Shown here: in pieces, positions 37,041 to 46,439 of the stretch | Numbering within the stretch: the stretch's first letter is position 1 | Layout: each line of letters starts with the position of its first letter | Source of the DNA: Bin94 sp965215535 | Lineage (GTDB): Bacteria > Gemmatimonadota > Gemmatimonadetes > Longimicrobiales > Gaopeijiaceae | Assembly: GCA_965215535.1 (NCBI GenBank) | Contig: OZ244063.1 | Span: forward strand, 1,240,001-1,304,000 | Length of the DNA stretch: 64,000 nucleotides | Reading direction: 5' to 3' | Notes under the pieces: model-generated | What the model saw: only the letters and a program-made list of their open reading frames with translations | The model's database searches: none | Told to the model about the DNA's origin: nothing | Program-made: the position numbers and the translations under genes

Positions 37041-38294
37041 TCACCCCTGCGGCTCCAGCGCAACCAGCCTCACCACGCGCACCCTTGGAACGTCGAACTC
37101 GTCGGTTTCGATATAGGCCATCAATCCGCCCGGGCCGAAGGCGTCCGGTATCGCGATGCCCTCCGGTGGAAGGGTGCCGATGTAGTCCCCGGCGGGCGTC
37201 ACAATGTCCGTCAAGCCCTCCTCGCCACCGGTCGCGTCCCGGCGCTTCACCCAGATGCGATCCTCCCAGTCCACCTTGATCCGGGCAATGACCGGCACCT
37301 CGTCGGCGAAGGTGAGATGCTCTGCGCCCTCACGCTCAAACTCGAACTGCATAGGGGCGTTGTTCCGACTGTTGCTGTTGAGCTCCTGGAACGATGCCGT
37401 GGTCTCGCGATACCGCTCCCGTTCGGCCTCCATGATCGCTTCGTCGACTGGAAGTGGCGCAATCGGGCGCTCCACCATTCCGGTGACCTGGCCATCGGCA
37501 GCGATCAACTTGATCCGATACCCGATCGTGTCGACCAGCGCGAGACGGCCATCGGTCAGCAGATCAAGCGCCAGGGGGGGCTCGAATGCGCGACCGGCCG
37601 CCATGCGCATCCGCACTGCGTTGTCCGAGACGTCGAATTCGCTTCCAGCATCCTCGCTCCTCAGATCCCAGGCGGTGTAGAGAACCTCGGCTTCGGCGCT
37701 GTCAAGCGAAAAGATGTAAATGGGGCGCCCCTCCAAGGGCTCTTCCTCGTCGTCGTTGAAGCGCATAAGCCTCGGGGTCACCAGACGCCCGCCGGGCAAC
37801 GCCAGCCTGGCACTGACCAATCCTGTACTCGGGTTCATCGTGACGCGCCGCACGAATTCGCCTTCGGGGTTCAGAAGATCAATCTGACTCATCCCTAACA
37901 CAGTGCTGGCGCCGTCGCGAGCCACGATCAAATCCTGTGCAGAGCGAAACTCGCCGGGCCCCTCGCCCGGCCCGCCCACCGTGCGAATCAGCGCCCCATC
38001 CGGCCCGACCACATGGATCTGGTCTGCCTGGGTGTCGAGGATGTGCAGCCTGGCCTCTTCGTCAAACCCCACGCCCCCCACCCTGCCGAAGGAGTCCCAG
38101 GCATCGCCCGTCACGGACCCCACAGTGAAAACCTCCTCGGTCACGGCGCTCACCATTGCATCCGGGCCCTCCAGGGTTCCGGCGACGCCGGTGGCCGCCT
38201 GATCCGCCCCGTCTCCGCAGGCCGACAGCACCGCAAGCGGAAGAAGCGCCGCAAGCTGGCGCGCGCAACTTGTCGTGTGATTCAGCGTCTTCAT
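37041..38294 (-). CDS. Beta-propeller lipoprotein
   Basis: 417 residues with a lipoprotein signal (LPLAVLSACGDG). Blades include VGFDEEARLHILDTQADQIHVVGPDGALIRTVG and the GGPGEGPGEF turn. The C-terminus (YIGTLPPEGIAIPDAFGPGGLMAYIETDEFDVPRVRVVRLV) closely matches the end of the propeller protein at 14039-15358, so these are paralogues about 22 kb apart. AAAGGA lies about 9 bases upstream of the ATG. It is divergent from susC with a 560-base region between. Function unknown. Confidence 0.78.
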   Translation of the reverse strand: MKTLNHTTSCARQLAALLPLAVLSACGDGADQAATGVAGTLEGPDAMVSAVTEEVFTVGSVTGDAWDSFGRVGGVGFDEEARLHILDTQADQIHVVGPDGALIRTVGGPGEGPGEFRSAQDLIVARDGASTVLGMSQIDLLNPEGEFVRRVTMNPSTGLVSARLALPGGRLVTPRLMRFNDDEEEPLEGRPIYIFSLDSAEAEVLYTAWDLRSEDAGSEFDVSDNAVRMRMAAGRAFEPPLALDLLTDGRLALVDTIGYRIKLIAADGQVTGMVERPIAPLPVDEAIMEAERERYRETTASFQELNSNSRNNAPMQFEFEREGAEHLTFADEVPVIARIKVDWEDRIWVKRRDATGGEEGLTDIVTPAGDYIGTLPPEGIAIPDAFGPGGLMAYIETDEFDVPRVRVVRLVALEPQG

Positions 38295-38709
38295 CCCTCT
38301 TCATCCTTTCGCAGCGGGGAAAAGCAACGAGGCGTTCGCAGCTCCGTCTCCTGCAATGTATGCCGACAGCTTCGCACGGTCACCCTGTCAGGGAGGGAGG
38401 GGAGAGCCTTGCAGATCGAGCTGCGGGTCGCAGGTGGCACGGGCGGCGGCGGTGCCGGGCATGGCAAAGCCTGCGCGGCTGTCCGCGTCCGCGGAACGCC
38501 GGCCCGGCGCCGTCGGCTGCCCCACCGGCTCCCGGATCGCTGCGGGTCGGTCTCCGGCGATCTCTGAAATATGCCTGCAGAATGGACGCGCGCGACGCTG
38601 TGTTCATGTCCGCGCCCCGCTGTCTCGGCGGGGGCCCTTCGCCCGGCCCCTTGACAGCCCGGAATCGCGCAACTCACCCTCGCCCCGGGCCCGCCCCGCG
38701 GGTCGAGCC

Positions 38710-38726
38710 GATTGCCCCGGGCAATC
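38710..38726. promoter_or_regulatory. Perfect palindrome upstream of susC
   Basis: GATTGCCC-C-GGGCAATC has 8-bp arms around a single base. It has no loop and so is a better DNA-binding site than an RNA hairpin. It ends 9 bases before the candidate -35 box of susC. Confidence 0.55.
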
Positions 38727-38734
38727 CCGAAAAT

Positions 38735-38771
38735 TTGCCAAACCGACTTTGATTCAGTACGATGAATCGAA
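38735..38771 (+). promoter_or_regulatory. Candidate susCD promoter with overlapping inverted repeat
   Basis: TTGCCA (38735-38740) and TACGAT (38758-38763) have a 17-base spacer. An inverted repeat TTTGATTC (38748-38755) / GAATCGAA (38764-38771), with 7 of 8 bases matching, brackets the -10 box. The distance to the susC ATG is about 90 bases. Confidence 0.5.
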
Positions 38772-38854
38772 GATAAAGAATTCACCACCCAGGCGGCACC
38801 ACTCGGATGTCGCCGACAAAATCGGTCCCAATCCTGTCATCCAAAGGAGGCACC

Positions 38855-41800
38855 ATGAACCGATTCCCGTTTGACACCACCGCCACCGGCGCGCGTGCCG
38901 GTGGCCCCGCACTCCAGGGGGGGGGGGTATTTTCCTGGATCGTGGGAGCGCTGCTGGCCATGACCCTTGCTGCCCCCGGCGCAACCGCCCAGACCGGCAG
39001 CATTACCGGCCAGGTCACCGACGTTGCAACCAGCCAGCCCCTTGAGTCGGCGATCGCCCGGCTTGGGGACGCAGACGGCGGCGTCCTGACGACCGCTGCC
39101 GGGCGTTACCTGATCACCGGGGTATCGCCGGGTTCGCACCAGGTCACCTTCGAGATCATCGGCTACGAGTCGATGACCCTCAATGTGACCGTCGCCGCCG
39201 GCGAAGCGGCAATCCTCAACGCCGAGCTCACCCCCGGCGTGCTGGCAGTTCAGGAGCTTGTGGTGACCGGCGTCTCGCGCGCCACCCCCCGAGTCAAGCT
39301 GCCCTTTACCGTCGAGAAGCTCGATGTCGCCAACACTCCGGTGCCCGCCGTATCGGCCGAAAATGCCCTGATCGGCAAGGTGCCCGGCATCAAGGTGGTG
39401 GGCGGCAGCGGACAGCCCGGAAGCACAGGCAGCATTCTGCTGCGCGGCGCGACCTCCATCAATGGCGGCGAGGGCCCGCTCATCATCGTCGATGGCGTCA
39501 TCACCACCAATGCCATGGACGATATCGTCGCGCTCGACATCGAGTCGATGGAGGTGGTGAAGGGTGCGGCCGGCGCTTCGCTCTACGGTTCCCGCGCGGC
39601 CAATGGCGTGATCCAGATTCGCACCAAGCGCGGCACCGGCTTCGGCGGTCGCGACTATAGCCAATTCGTTCTGCGCAACGAAACCGGCCAGAACGAGATC
39701 GCCGGCGACATTCAACTCTCGCAGAACCACCCCTGGCAGACCGACGCGAGCGGCAATCTGATCGACGTCAACGGCCAAGTCATTCCCGACATCACCGACC
39801 CGGACATGACCAATCCGGCGCTGAATGGCGCAAATGTCTTCACCTCCTTTCAGGATGGTGAATGGCCAAGCTCGCTCCCTCTCTACAACCATGTGGACCG
39901 GGTCTTTACAGCGGGCACCTTCATGTCCAACTATGCGGTTGTCGAGGGCAGAAACGGAGACACCAACTATCGGTCCTCCTTCGAGTGGCAGACCGACCGC
40001 GGGGTTCTTTCAAATTGGAATGACGGATTCGAACGCCAGGGCTTCCGCATCAATCTCGATCATGCGGTGCGCAGCAATCTGAATGTTTCGCTCAGCACCA
40101 CCTATACCGAATCCGAGCAGGAAGATCTGGGCAGCCCCCCCTTCTACGACCTGACCTTCATGGGCCCCTATGTCGATCTGTTGCGCCGCGATCCCAACAC
40201 GATCGGCCTGCGCCACTGTCCGGCAGACGGATGCTACTTTGTGAATCCGGATCCGCTCTCCAACCAGGACAACCCGCTTTATCACTTCGAGCTGATCGAC
40301 AACCGCGACTGGCAGGAAGATCTGAAGGCGAGCGCCAGCGCGCGCTGGAATCCCTTCTCCTGGATGGATGTCGAGGGCCTCTTCGGGATGGACCGCAACT
40401 CCTTCCGCGAAACCAATCTTTCGCCCCCCGGGCGCGAAACGGCCGAGGGCAATGTTGTCAGCGGCGCGCTGAGCAAGTATCAGTCGCACCGGCAGAATAT
40501 CAACGCCGAGCTGACGGTTTCGCTGAACCGGGCCTTTGGCGATCTGGCCACCCGCACCCGCCTTCGCTATCTGCAGGAAAGCTCGCACTTCGAGAGCTTC
40601 TCGGCCTCCGGGTCGGATTTTGTTGCGGTCGACGTTCCCCGCCTCAACAACCTGAACCCGGACTCCTACGGCGCCGGATCGTTTTTGCAAGACATTCGCT
40701 CCGAGGGCTACTTCCTCATCTCGGCGCTCGACTACAAGGGCAAGTATATTGTCGACGCCCTGGTCCGGCGCGACGGTTCGAGCCTCTTCGGCGCCAATCA
40801 GCGCTGGCACACCTATTACCGCACATCGCTGGCATGGCGTCTGGCGCAGGAATCGTGGTGGCCGCTGGCGGATGTCAACGAGTTCAAACTGCGCTGGTCG
40901 ATCGGCACCGGGGGACGCCGTCCCGGCTTCGCCGCCCAGTACGAGACCTACAGTGTCGGGGGCGGCACCATCACTCCGGTCACCCTGGGCAACAAGGATC
41001 TCAAGCCGCAGCGCGCCACCGAGAACGAATTCGGGGTGGACCTGATTCTCTTCAACCGCATCAGCACCGGGGCCACCTACGCCAGAACCAAAAATGTGGA
41101 TCAGCTCCTTTCGGTGCCGCTCCCCAAGGCGGGGGGATTCTCCTCGCAGTGGCAAAATGCCGGAACGCTGGAATCCAACACCTGGGAAACCTTCCTGGAG
41201 ATGCCGATCATCACCACCGCCGATATGGGGTGGGATATCCGGTTCAATCTGGATCGCACCCGTCAGGAAATTACCGCACTGGAGCGGCCTGCCTACCGGA
41301 GCGGCTTCTTCTACTACCGCGATGGCGAGATTTTCGGCGCCTTCTATGGAGCCCGGTGGGCCACAAGCTGCGAAGATCTGCCTGCGGGTGCTCCCTGCAA
41401 CCAGTTCCAGCTCAACGACGACGGGCTCATGGTCTGGACCGGATCGGCCAACTATACCGACGGCGTTGCCCAGGGTCTCTGGGGAACCGACAGCAAGGAC
41501 CAGACCGGCGACGACGTCTTCCAGTGGGGCATGCCGGTGCGCATGTTCGCCGAGTGCGAAGCCCGTCGCCAGGGCGGCTCGGGGTGCAAGGATTTCCTCT
41601 ACCTGGGCAACTCCACTCCCGATGTCAATCTCAGCTTCGTCAATACCTTCCGCTGGAAGGGGCTCACCGTCTATACCCTCTTCGATGGCGAGTTCGGCGC
41701 AGACATCTACAACCAGACGCGCCAGTGGGCCTACCGCGAAAACCGCTCCGGCGATCAGGATCAGGCAGGCAAGGCCGATGGCATGAAGAAGCCGGTGGCC

Positions 41801-42112
41801 TACTATCAGAGGCTCTACAACACCAACGCCCTCAACTCCTGGTTTGTCGAAGAAACCAGCTTCGTCAAGCTGCGCGAGGTCTCGGTGCGCTACGCGCTGA
41901 GCCCGGATCTTGTGGACACGCTCTTCCGCGGGCGGGTGACCGGCGTCGAGCTCAACCTGATCGGTCGCAACCTCTATACCTGGACCGGCTACACCGGCTA
42001 CGACCCCGAGGTGGGTACAGGCAATGGCGGATCGAGCGCCATCGGGCGCATCGACAACTACCAGTATCCGAACTTCCGCACCCTCAGCGCCAGCTTCCAG
42101 TTGATCTTCTGA
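38855..42112 (+). CDS. SusC/RagA-type TonB-linked outer-membrane transporter
   Basis: 1085 residues. A signal peptide (VFSWIVGALLAMTLAAPGATAQ) leads to a CarboxypepD_reg-like domain (SITGQVTDVATSQPLESA...IGYES). The plug domain follows with GKVPGIKVVGG, GSILLRGATSINGGEGPLIIVDGV and ASLYGSRAANGVIQIRTK, then a long beta-barrel ending in Phe (SASFQLIF), as is usual for outer-membrane proteins. SusC proteins import oligosaccharides or peptides with a SusD lid, powered by TonB. AAAGGAGG (38843-38850) sits 4 bases before the ATG. Eleven consecutive G (38917-38927) just before the hydrophobic core of the signal peptide make this gene a candidate for on/off phase variation. The SusD gene follows after 34 bases. 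Confidence 0.93.
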   Translation: MNRFPFDTTATGARAGGPALQGGGVFSWIVGALLAMTLAAPGATAQTGSITGQVTDVATSQPLESAIARLGDADGGVLTTAAGRYLITGVSPGSHQVTFEIIGYESMTLNVTVAAGEAAILNAELTPGVLAVQELVVTGVSRATPRVKLPFTVEKLDVANTPVPAVSAENALIGKVPGIKVVGGSGQPGSTGSILLRGATSINGGEGPLIIVDGVITTNAMDDIVALDIESMEVVKGAAGASLYGSRAANGVIQIRTKRGTGFGGRDYSQFVLRNETGQNEIAGDIQLSQNHPWQTDASGNLIDVNGQVIPDITDPDMTNPALNGANVFTSFQDGEWPSSLPLYNHVDRVFTAGTFMSNYAVVEGRNGDTNYRSSFEWQTDRGVLSNWNDGFERQGFRINLDHAVRSNLNVSLSTTYTESEQEDLGSPPFYDLTFMGPYVDLLRRDPNTIGLRHCPADGCYFVNPDPLSNQDNPLYHFELIDNRDWQEDLKASASARWNPFSWMDVEGLFGMDRNSFRETNLSPPGRETAEGNVVSGALSKYQSHRQNINAELTVSLNRAFGDLATRTRLRYLQESSHFESFSASGSDFVAVDVPRLNNLNPDSYGAGSFLQDIRSEGYFLISALDYKGKYIVDALVRRDGSSLFGANQRWHTYYRTSLAWRLAQESWWPLADVNEFKLRWSIGTGGRRPGFAAQYETYSVGGGTITPVTLGNKDLKPQRATENEFGVDLILFNRISTGATYARTKNVDQLLSVPLPKAGGFSSQWQNAGTLESNTWETFLEMPIITTADMGWDIRFNLDRTRQEITALERPAYRSGFFYYRDGEIFGAFYGARWATSCEDLPAGAPCNQFQLNDDGLMVWTGSANYTDGVAQGLWGTDSKDQTGDDVFQWGMPVRMFAECEARRQGGSGCKDFLYLGNSTPDVNLSFVNTFRWKGLTVYTLFDGEFGADIYNQTRQWAYRENRSGDQDQAGKADGMKKPVAYYQRLYNTNALNSWFVEETSFVKLREVSVRYALSPDLVDTLFRGRVTGVELNLIGRNLYTWTGYTGYDPEVGTGNGGSSAIGRIDNYQYPNFRTLSASFQLIF
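38917..38927 (+). repeat. G11 tract in the signal-peptide coding region of susC
   Basis: Eleven consecutive G encode the end of Gln plus Gly-Gly-Gly and the first base of Val. Any length change not divisible by three removes the signal-peptide core and the whole barrel from frame. Confidence 0.92.
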
Positions 42113-42146
42113 TCGGCCCGCGAATATGGAGACAAGGAGAACACCA

Positions 42147-43811
42147 ATGAACAACATCTTCAGGAAGACGGGCTGGAACGCCCTGCTGGTGGCGGCCCTG
42201 GCACTCCTGGCCGGGTGCGCCGACCTCGAGGTGACCAACCTCAACGACCCCGACCGCGAGCGGGCAATTTCGAGCGCCAGCGACGTAGAGGCGCTGATCT
42301 CGGGCGGCTTCCAGTCCTGGTGGGTTGTGGCTCATCACAACTATCCGGGATCGCCGCTCAGCACCGCAGCCGACGCCCACTCCTCTTCGTGGGGAAACTG
42401 GGGCATGCGCGACGCCGGCTGGGAACCGCGCCGGGCGCTCAACAACGACCCGTCGTACAGCTATAGCGGCATTGTGAACACGCCGTGGTCGAGATCCTAT
42501 CGCTCACTGGCCGCCGTCCGCGACGGCTTTCTGGCCATCGAGGGCGGGGTACGGATTCAGGAGGGCGAAGGCCCCGACAACACCGAGCGGACGCTCGCCT
42601 TCGGAAAGTTCATTCAGGCCATGTCGCTGGCCAATCTGGCCGTGCTCTTCGACCAGGCCTTCATTGTGGACGAGGCCACCGACTTCGAGTCGGAGCTGCA
42701 GATGGCGCCCTACCCCGAGGTCTGGGCCGCAGCCGAGGCCAAATTCGCCGAGACCATCCAGATGGCGAGTGTGGGCGACTTCACCATTCCCTCGGCATGG
42801 GTCGGATTCAATGGCGACTGGTCGGCATCCTATATGGCAGAGATCGCCCGTACCTACCGCGCCCGCTACCGGACGCAGGTGCCTCGCACCCCGGCCGAGC
42901 GCGATGCCGTGGACTGGGGTGCGGTGATGGCCGATGCATCGCCGGGACTTTCCAGGGACTACGCAGGCTTCTACGAAGAGGGCGGCAACTGGGCCTGGCA
43001 TCGTTCCAAACTGCACACCGCCACCTACACCGGGTGGGCGCGCATCGACTATCGCACGATCGGGCCCTCTGACGCCTCGGGCAACTGGGAGACATGGATC
43101 AACGCCGGCCCCGACGACAAGAGACCCTTCGACATCGACACCGACGACCGCCGCATTACTGCGGGCGATCCCAGGACCAGCGGCAAATACATTCGCTACA
43201 TGGGCAACAGTCCCTTCCCCGCCGACCGCGGCATCTATCACTACTCCAACTACATTGATTGGCGCTGGGCCTACGTTCGCGAAGCCAACTTCGTCGCCGA
43301 ATATCCGGACATGACCAACAAGGAGCTGGATTTTCTGGTTGCCGAGGCAAGCTACCGGATGGGCAACCGGATGCAGGCGATGGAAATCGTGAACAAGTAC
43401 CGCGCCAATGGCGAACTGCCGCCCTTTACCGACCCCAATGGGGTGGCTCCGGGGGGCGATCGTTGTGTACCGCAAAACCCGGACGGCTCCTGCGGCGATC
43501 TCTGGGAAACGCTCAAATACGAAAAGCGGATCGAGCTCTTCCACTATGGAATGGCCACCGAGTACTTCGACGACCGGGGCTGGGGAGATCTTGTGCAGTA
43601 CACCTTCCTGCAGTTGCCGGTTCCGGGCAGCGAGCTCGAGCTCCTCTTGCAGGAGATCTACAGCTTTGGCGGCCCCGGCGGAGTCAGCTCCGCGCCCGAT
43701 ATCGTCAACGATGATGGAGGCTGGCGCGCTCTGCGCACCAAGGCGCGCGCCTTCGAGCTCTGGGATCTGGCGAATGCCGAAGACATTCACAGACCGGGAA
43801 TGCGCAAGTGA
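42147..43811 (+). CDS. SusD/RagB-type nutrient-binding lipoprotein
   Basis: 554 residues with lipobox LLAGC (Cys24). It begins the mature part with DLEVTNLNDPDRERAISSASDVEALISGGFQSWW, the standard SusD N-terminal pattern. Helical TPR-like segments follow, and a late block ELDFLVAEASYRMGNRMQAMEIVNKYRANG, LKYEKRIELFHYGMATEYFDDRGWGDL is typical of SusD/RagB. AAGGAGA is 6 bases upstream of the ATG. It forms the lid of the SusC transporter at the outer surface. No glycoside hydrolase or protease gene is attached, so the substrate cannot be inferred. Confidence 0.9.
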   Translation: MNNIFRKTGWNALLVAALALLAGCADLEVTNLNDPDRERAISSASDVEALISGGFQSWWVVAHHNYPGSPLSTAADAHSSSWGNWGMRDAGWEPRRALNNDPSYSYSGIVNTPWSRSYRSLAAVRDGFLAIEGGVRIQEGEGPDNTERTLAFGKFIQAMSLANLAVLFDQAFIVDEATDFESELQMAPYPEVWAAAEAKFAETIQMASVGDFTIPSAWVGFNGDWSASYMAEIARTYRARYRTQVPRTPAERDAVDWGAVMADASPGLSRDYAGFYEEGGNWAWHRSKLHTATYTGWARIDYRTIGPSDASGNWETWINAGPDDKRPFDIDTDDRRITAGDPRTSGKYIRYMGNSPFPADRGIYHYSNYIDWRWAYVREANFVAEYPDMTNKELDFLVAEASYRMGNRMQAMEIVNKYRANGELPPFTDPNGVAPGGDRCVPQNPDGSCGDLWETLKYEKRIELFHYGMATEYFDDRGWGDLVQYTFLQLPVPGSELELLLQEIYSFGGPGGVSSAPDIVNDDGGWRALRTKARAFELWDLANAEDIHRPGMRK

Positions 43812-43828
43812 TTGTGCAAAGGAGGAAT

Positions 43829-44332
43829 GTGGGGGGGGCGGGCCGATGGTTCGCCCTCCCTGCCGCGCTGGCTCTTGTGCTTGTGACGGGGGCCTGCGCC
43901 AGCGGCGGAATCTTGAATCAGATGTCCAACGTCTGGAGCGAGGACATGGGCCGCGTCACCCGGGCCACTCTGGCAACCGGTCTCGAGAAGATCGTCAGCA
44001 AGCACGGGTTGCAGATCGCGCGCACCGAGACCGAGGGCACTGCGCGCGAGATCTATTACGAAACGATCTGGATGCCCCGCGATGTGGTCGCCGACGAAGA
44101 GATCCGGGGCGTCACGCATGCGCGCAACCGAATTGTGCTCCGGGGACGCGCGCTCGAATCCACGATGAGCAGAGACAGAGTCTATCGGGTGACCTGGGAG
44201 CTTGAAAACGAGGTCAGCTCGATCGACACCGAGGGGTGGCACCCCGACCCTGTTCCCGGTGCAGTGGTCGAGAAATTTCGTCCCATCTATTCGGATCTGA
44301 TGCTGGAGGTGCGCACAGGTCTGATTCGCTGA
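43829..44332 (+). CDS. Small lipoprotein of unknown function, downstream of SusD
   Basis: From a GTG at 43829 the protein has 167 residues with a lipoprotein signal (FALPAALALVLVTGACAS, Cys23). The mature part begins SGGILNQMSNVWSEDMGRVTRATLATGLEKIVSKHGLQI and is a mixed alpha/beta domain I do not recognise. The start is uncertain. A GTG at 43808 overlaps the SusD stop (GTGA) but would put seven extra residues and the strong GGAGG (43821-43825) inside the gene. The GTG at 43829 lies 3 bases after GGAGG. An ATG at 43827 is out of frame and would come into frame if the following G8 run gained one G. Likely in the susCD transcript. Confidence 0.6.
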   Translation: MGGAGRWFALPAALALVLVTGACASGGILNQMSNVWSEDMGRVTRATLATGLEKIVSKHGLQIARTETEGTAREIYYETIWMPRDVVADEEIRGVTHARNRIVLRGRALESTMSRDRVYRVTWELENEVSSIDTEGWHPDPVPGAVVEKFRPIYSDLMLEVRTGLIR

Positions 44333-44425
44333 TGACAAACGCTTCGCGGATCGTGCCGGGCGGGCGTCGCATCACACGTCCGGTCGGTGCGGTCCACGGA
44401 GTTTGTCAGGGCTTCGCCTTCGGTC

Positions 44426-46405
44426 TCAATTTTCGAGCAGTCGCACCTGCGTGGCCCGCACCCGCGTCACCCCTGTCGTCCGGTCGGTGATTTCGACCAC
44501 TACGCGCAGCAGACCGGGCTCTTCATTCCGCAGATCCAGATCGAAGACGTGCTCGCCGCGTCGCCCGGGCGATTCCACCGACACCACAATCGCCGCAGTT
44601 TCCAGATTGAGCTCCTCGGCTGCGGGCAGGGGAATTGCCGGACTTGAGCGCGTGATCGGGGCGAGGTGGATCCGCACCTCCACCGCGCCTGCCCCGGAGA
44701 TCGCCCCCGGACGGTAGAGCTCGAAGTAGACGCGGAGCAGATCGGCGCGCCAGAAGCGGGTGGCCGGAAGGAGCGGCACCGGCAGTTCGCCGAGATCCAA
44801 CTCGGCGCGGGGCGCGATCCCCACCACCAGATCGCTGGCCTCGAAGGGCGCATCGTCGCCCACCGCGCGCAGAGGGTCGTCAATCCGGAAGTGTTCGGAG
44901 CCGGGGAGACGCTGCGGAGCAGGGGCCGCGCCCGCCTCTTCGCCTGTGTTGTCGTGGACATCGTGCCGGGCCGAGATCGAAAGATGACGGACGGCCGAAT
45001 CGTGGCGCAGCACAAGTGTGGAGAGGTGGCCGGGGCCATCGACGGGCACCATTCCGGCGCGCGCGATCTCGGTCAGGGCAGGGTCGCGCACAACGACGGT
45101 GTGACTTGCGCTCCAGGGCTCCAGCGCCAGACTGTCGCCGACCATCTCCAGGTCGGTCGCGGGCAGCCAGATCGGCGACGAGACCGCCATCACCCTGAGC
45201 TGGGGCAGGCCGTTGTCGAGAATGCGCACCGCCTGTGCCGAAAGCGCGCTCCGGGGCCGGTCGTCGAACCCCGAGATCGGGGGCGGCGGCGGTTGGCGTG
45301 CGGCGAACTGGTCATCGGCAACGAAGCGGCGCGACGCTGCCTCCAACGCTCCGGGGCTGGGCCGGGGCCGGGGCCAGGATGCACTCCAGAGCCGTTCAAG
45401 CTCGGCGTAACGCAAGCCGAAGGGACCGCCCATGCGCGCCAGATCCTGATAGTAGAAGAGCTCCAGAAAGTATTGGGGGCGCAAGCCGTCGATATTTCCT
45501 GCGGTGAGCCGCGCCGAAGGGGGCAAAAGCCGGTGAATGCCCTCGACATGCTGAAAGGGGCCGGTGCCATTGGTGTTGCCGAAGAGAAAATAGGTAAAGT
45601 CCGGCGGATGCATATTGGCATAGCGCCAGATCTCGTACTGCGGGGCCAGATCGTAGCCGCCCACTTGGTCAATTGTGATGCGCCGCTCGCGCAGATCGGC
45701 CTGACTGGGCCCCAGAACGCCGCGCGTCACCCGGTCCGGGGTGCCGTAACGTATATACAGGGTGCCGCGATCGTCGGTGCGGTAGGGCGAGACGAAATTA
45801 TAGACAAAGTTGCGCCGCGCGAAGGCGATGCGGCGCCAGTGCTCGATCAATCGTTCGTTGAGAAGGGTGGCCGGGGTGGGGTCGCGCTCGATCCAGAATT
45901 GCTTGATTGCGCGGGCCAGCGCCCCCGGATCTTCGCGCCCGATCGCATCCCAGTACGCGACCGCCGCCGAATCGGCCACGGCAAAGGTGCGGCGCCCCTC
46001 GGCCAGGATCTCCTCGCGGGCGGGTCCCGCAGCCGCGTTGCCCGAAAATCCCCATAAAAAGATCACGCTGGCAATCTCTTCGTAGCGCACCAATTCGTGC
46101 TCCGTCACCGCCCCGATAAAGGCCGTGGCAATGCGGGCGTCCTCTTCGCCCATCTCTGTCAGGCTGTCGCGCGCCGCGATCCAGAGCGCAAGAGCGCCCT
46201 CCACATCGCCGTTCTCGATGAGCGCCTGGCCGCGGGCGTGGAGATCGTCGCCGGGCCGATCCCGGGCCTGTGCGACCTGTGCAAAGAGATTTAATGGGGA
46301 TGCGGTTTGTGCAGGGAAGGGGGAAAAAACCGGCAGTGCGGCGGCCAGAGCCAGCGCGTGCAGCGGCCCGGAAGGGATGCGGTGGCGGCGCGGCGCGGTC
46401 ATCAT
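44426..46405 (-). CDS. GWxTD-domain protein, exported
   Basis: 659 residues with a signal peptide-like N-terminus (LALAAALPVFSPFPAQT). Residues about 150-300 match the GWxTD domain: IKQFWIERDPTPATLLNERLIEHWRRIAFARRNF, then SPYRTDDRGTLYIRYGTPDRV and PQYEIWRY. The eponymous GWxTD motif is PYRTD here. The C-terminal half is strand-rich and similar in layout to other large GWxTD proteins, which are common in Gemmatimonadota and Bacteroidota; their role is unknown. Two adjacent ATGs at 46405 and 46402 are possible, neither with a strong ribosome site. It converges on the lipoprotein at 43829-44332. Confidence 0.75.
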   Translation of the reverse strand: MMTAPRRHRIPSGPLHALALAAALPVFSPFPAQTASPLNLFAQVAQARDRPGDDLHARGQALIENGDVEGALALWIAARDSLTEMGEEDARIATAFIGAVTEHELVRYEEIASVIFLWGFSGNAAAGPAREEILAEGRRTFAVADSAAVAYWDAIGREDPGALARAIKQFWIERDPTPATLLNERLIEHWRRIAFARRNFVYNFVSPYRTDDRGTLYIRYGTPDRVTRGVLGPSQADLRERRITIDQVGGYDLAPQYEIWRYANMHPPDFTYFLFGNTNGTGPFQHVEGIHRLLPPSARLTAGNIDGLRPQYFLELFYYQDLARMGGPFGLRYAELERLWSASWPRPRPSPGALEAASRRFVADDQFAARQPPPPPISGFDDRPRSALSAQAVRILDNGLPQLRVMAVSSPIWLPATDLEMVGDSLALEPWSASHTVVVRDPALTEIARAGMVPVDGPGHLSTLVLRHDSAVRHLSISARHDVHDNTGEEAGAAPAPQRLPGSEHFRIDDPLRAVGDDAPFEASDLVVGIAPRAELDLGELPVPLLPATRFWRADLLRVYFELYRPGAISGAGAVEVRIHLAPITRSSPAIPLPAAEELNLETAAIVVSVESPGRRGEHVFDLDLRNEEPGLLRVVVEITDRTTGVTRVRATQVRLLEN

Positions 46406-46439
46406 CGAAGGTAGACCTCTCTTGGCTCCCTTTGTCCTG

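Larger units (their letters stand above)
38295..38854. other. 560-base control region between divergent propeller and susC genes
   Basis: No protein-coding gene is supported here. It holds the palindrome at 38710-38726 and a candidate susC promoter (listed separately). The left half is GC-rich with no recognisable motif. Confidence 0.6.
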
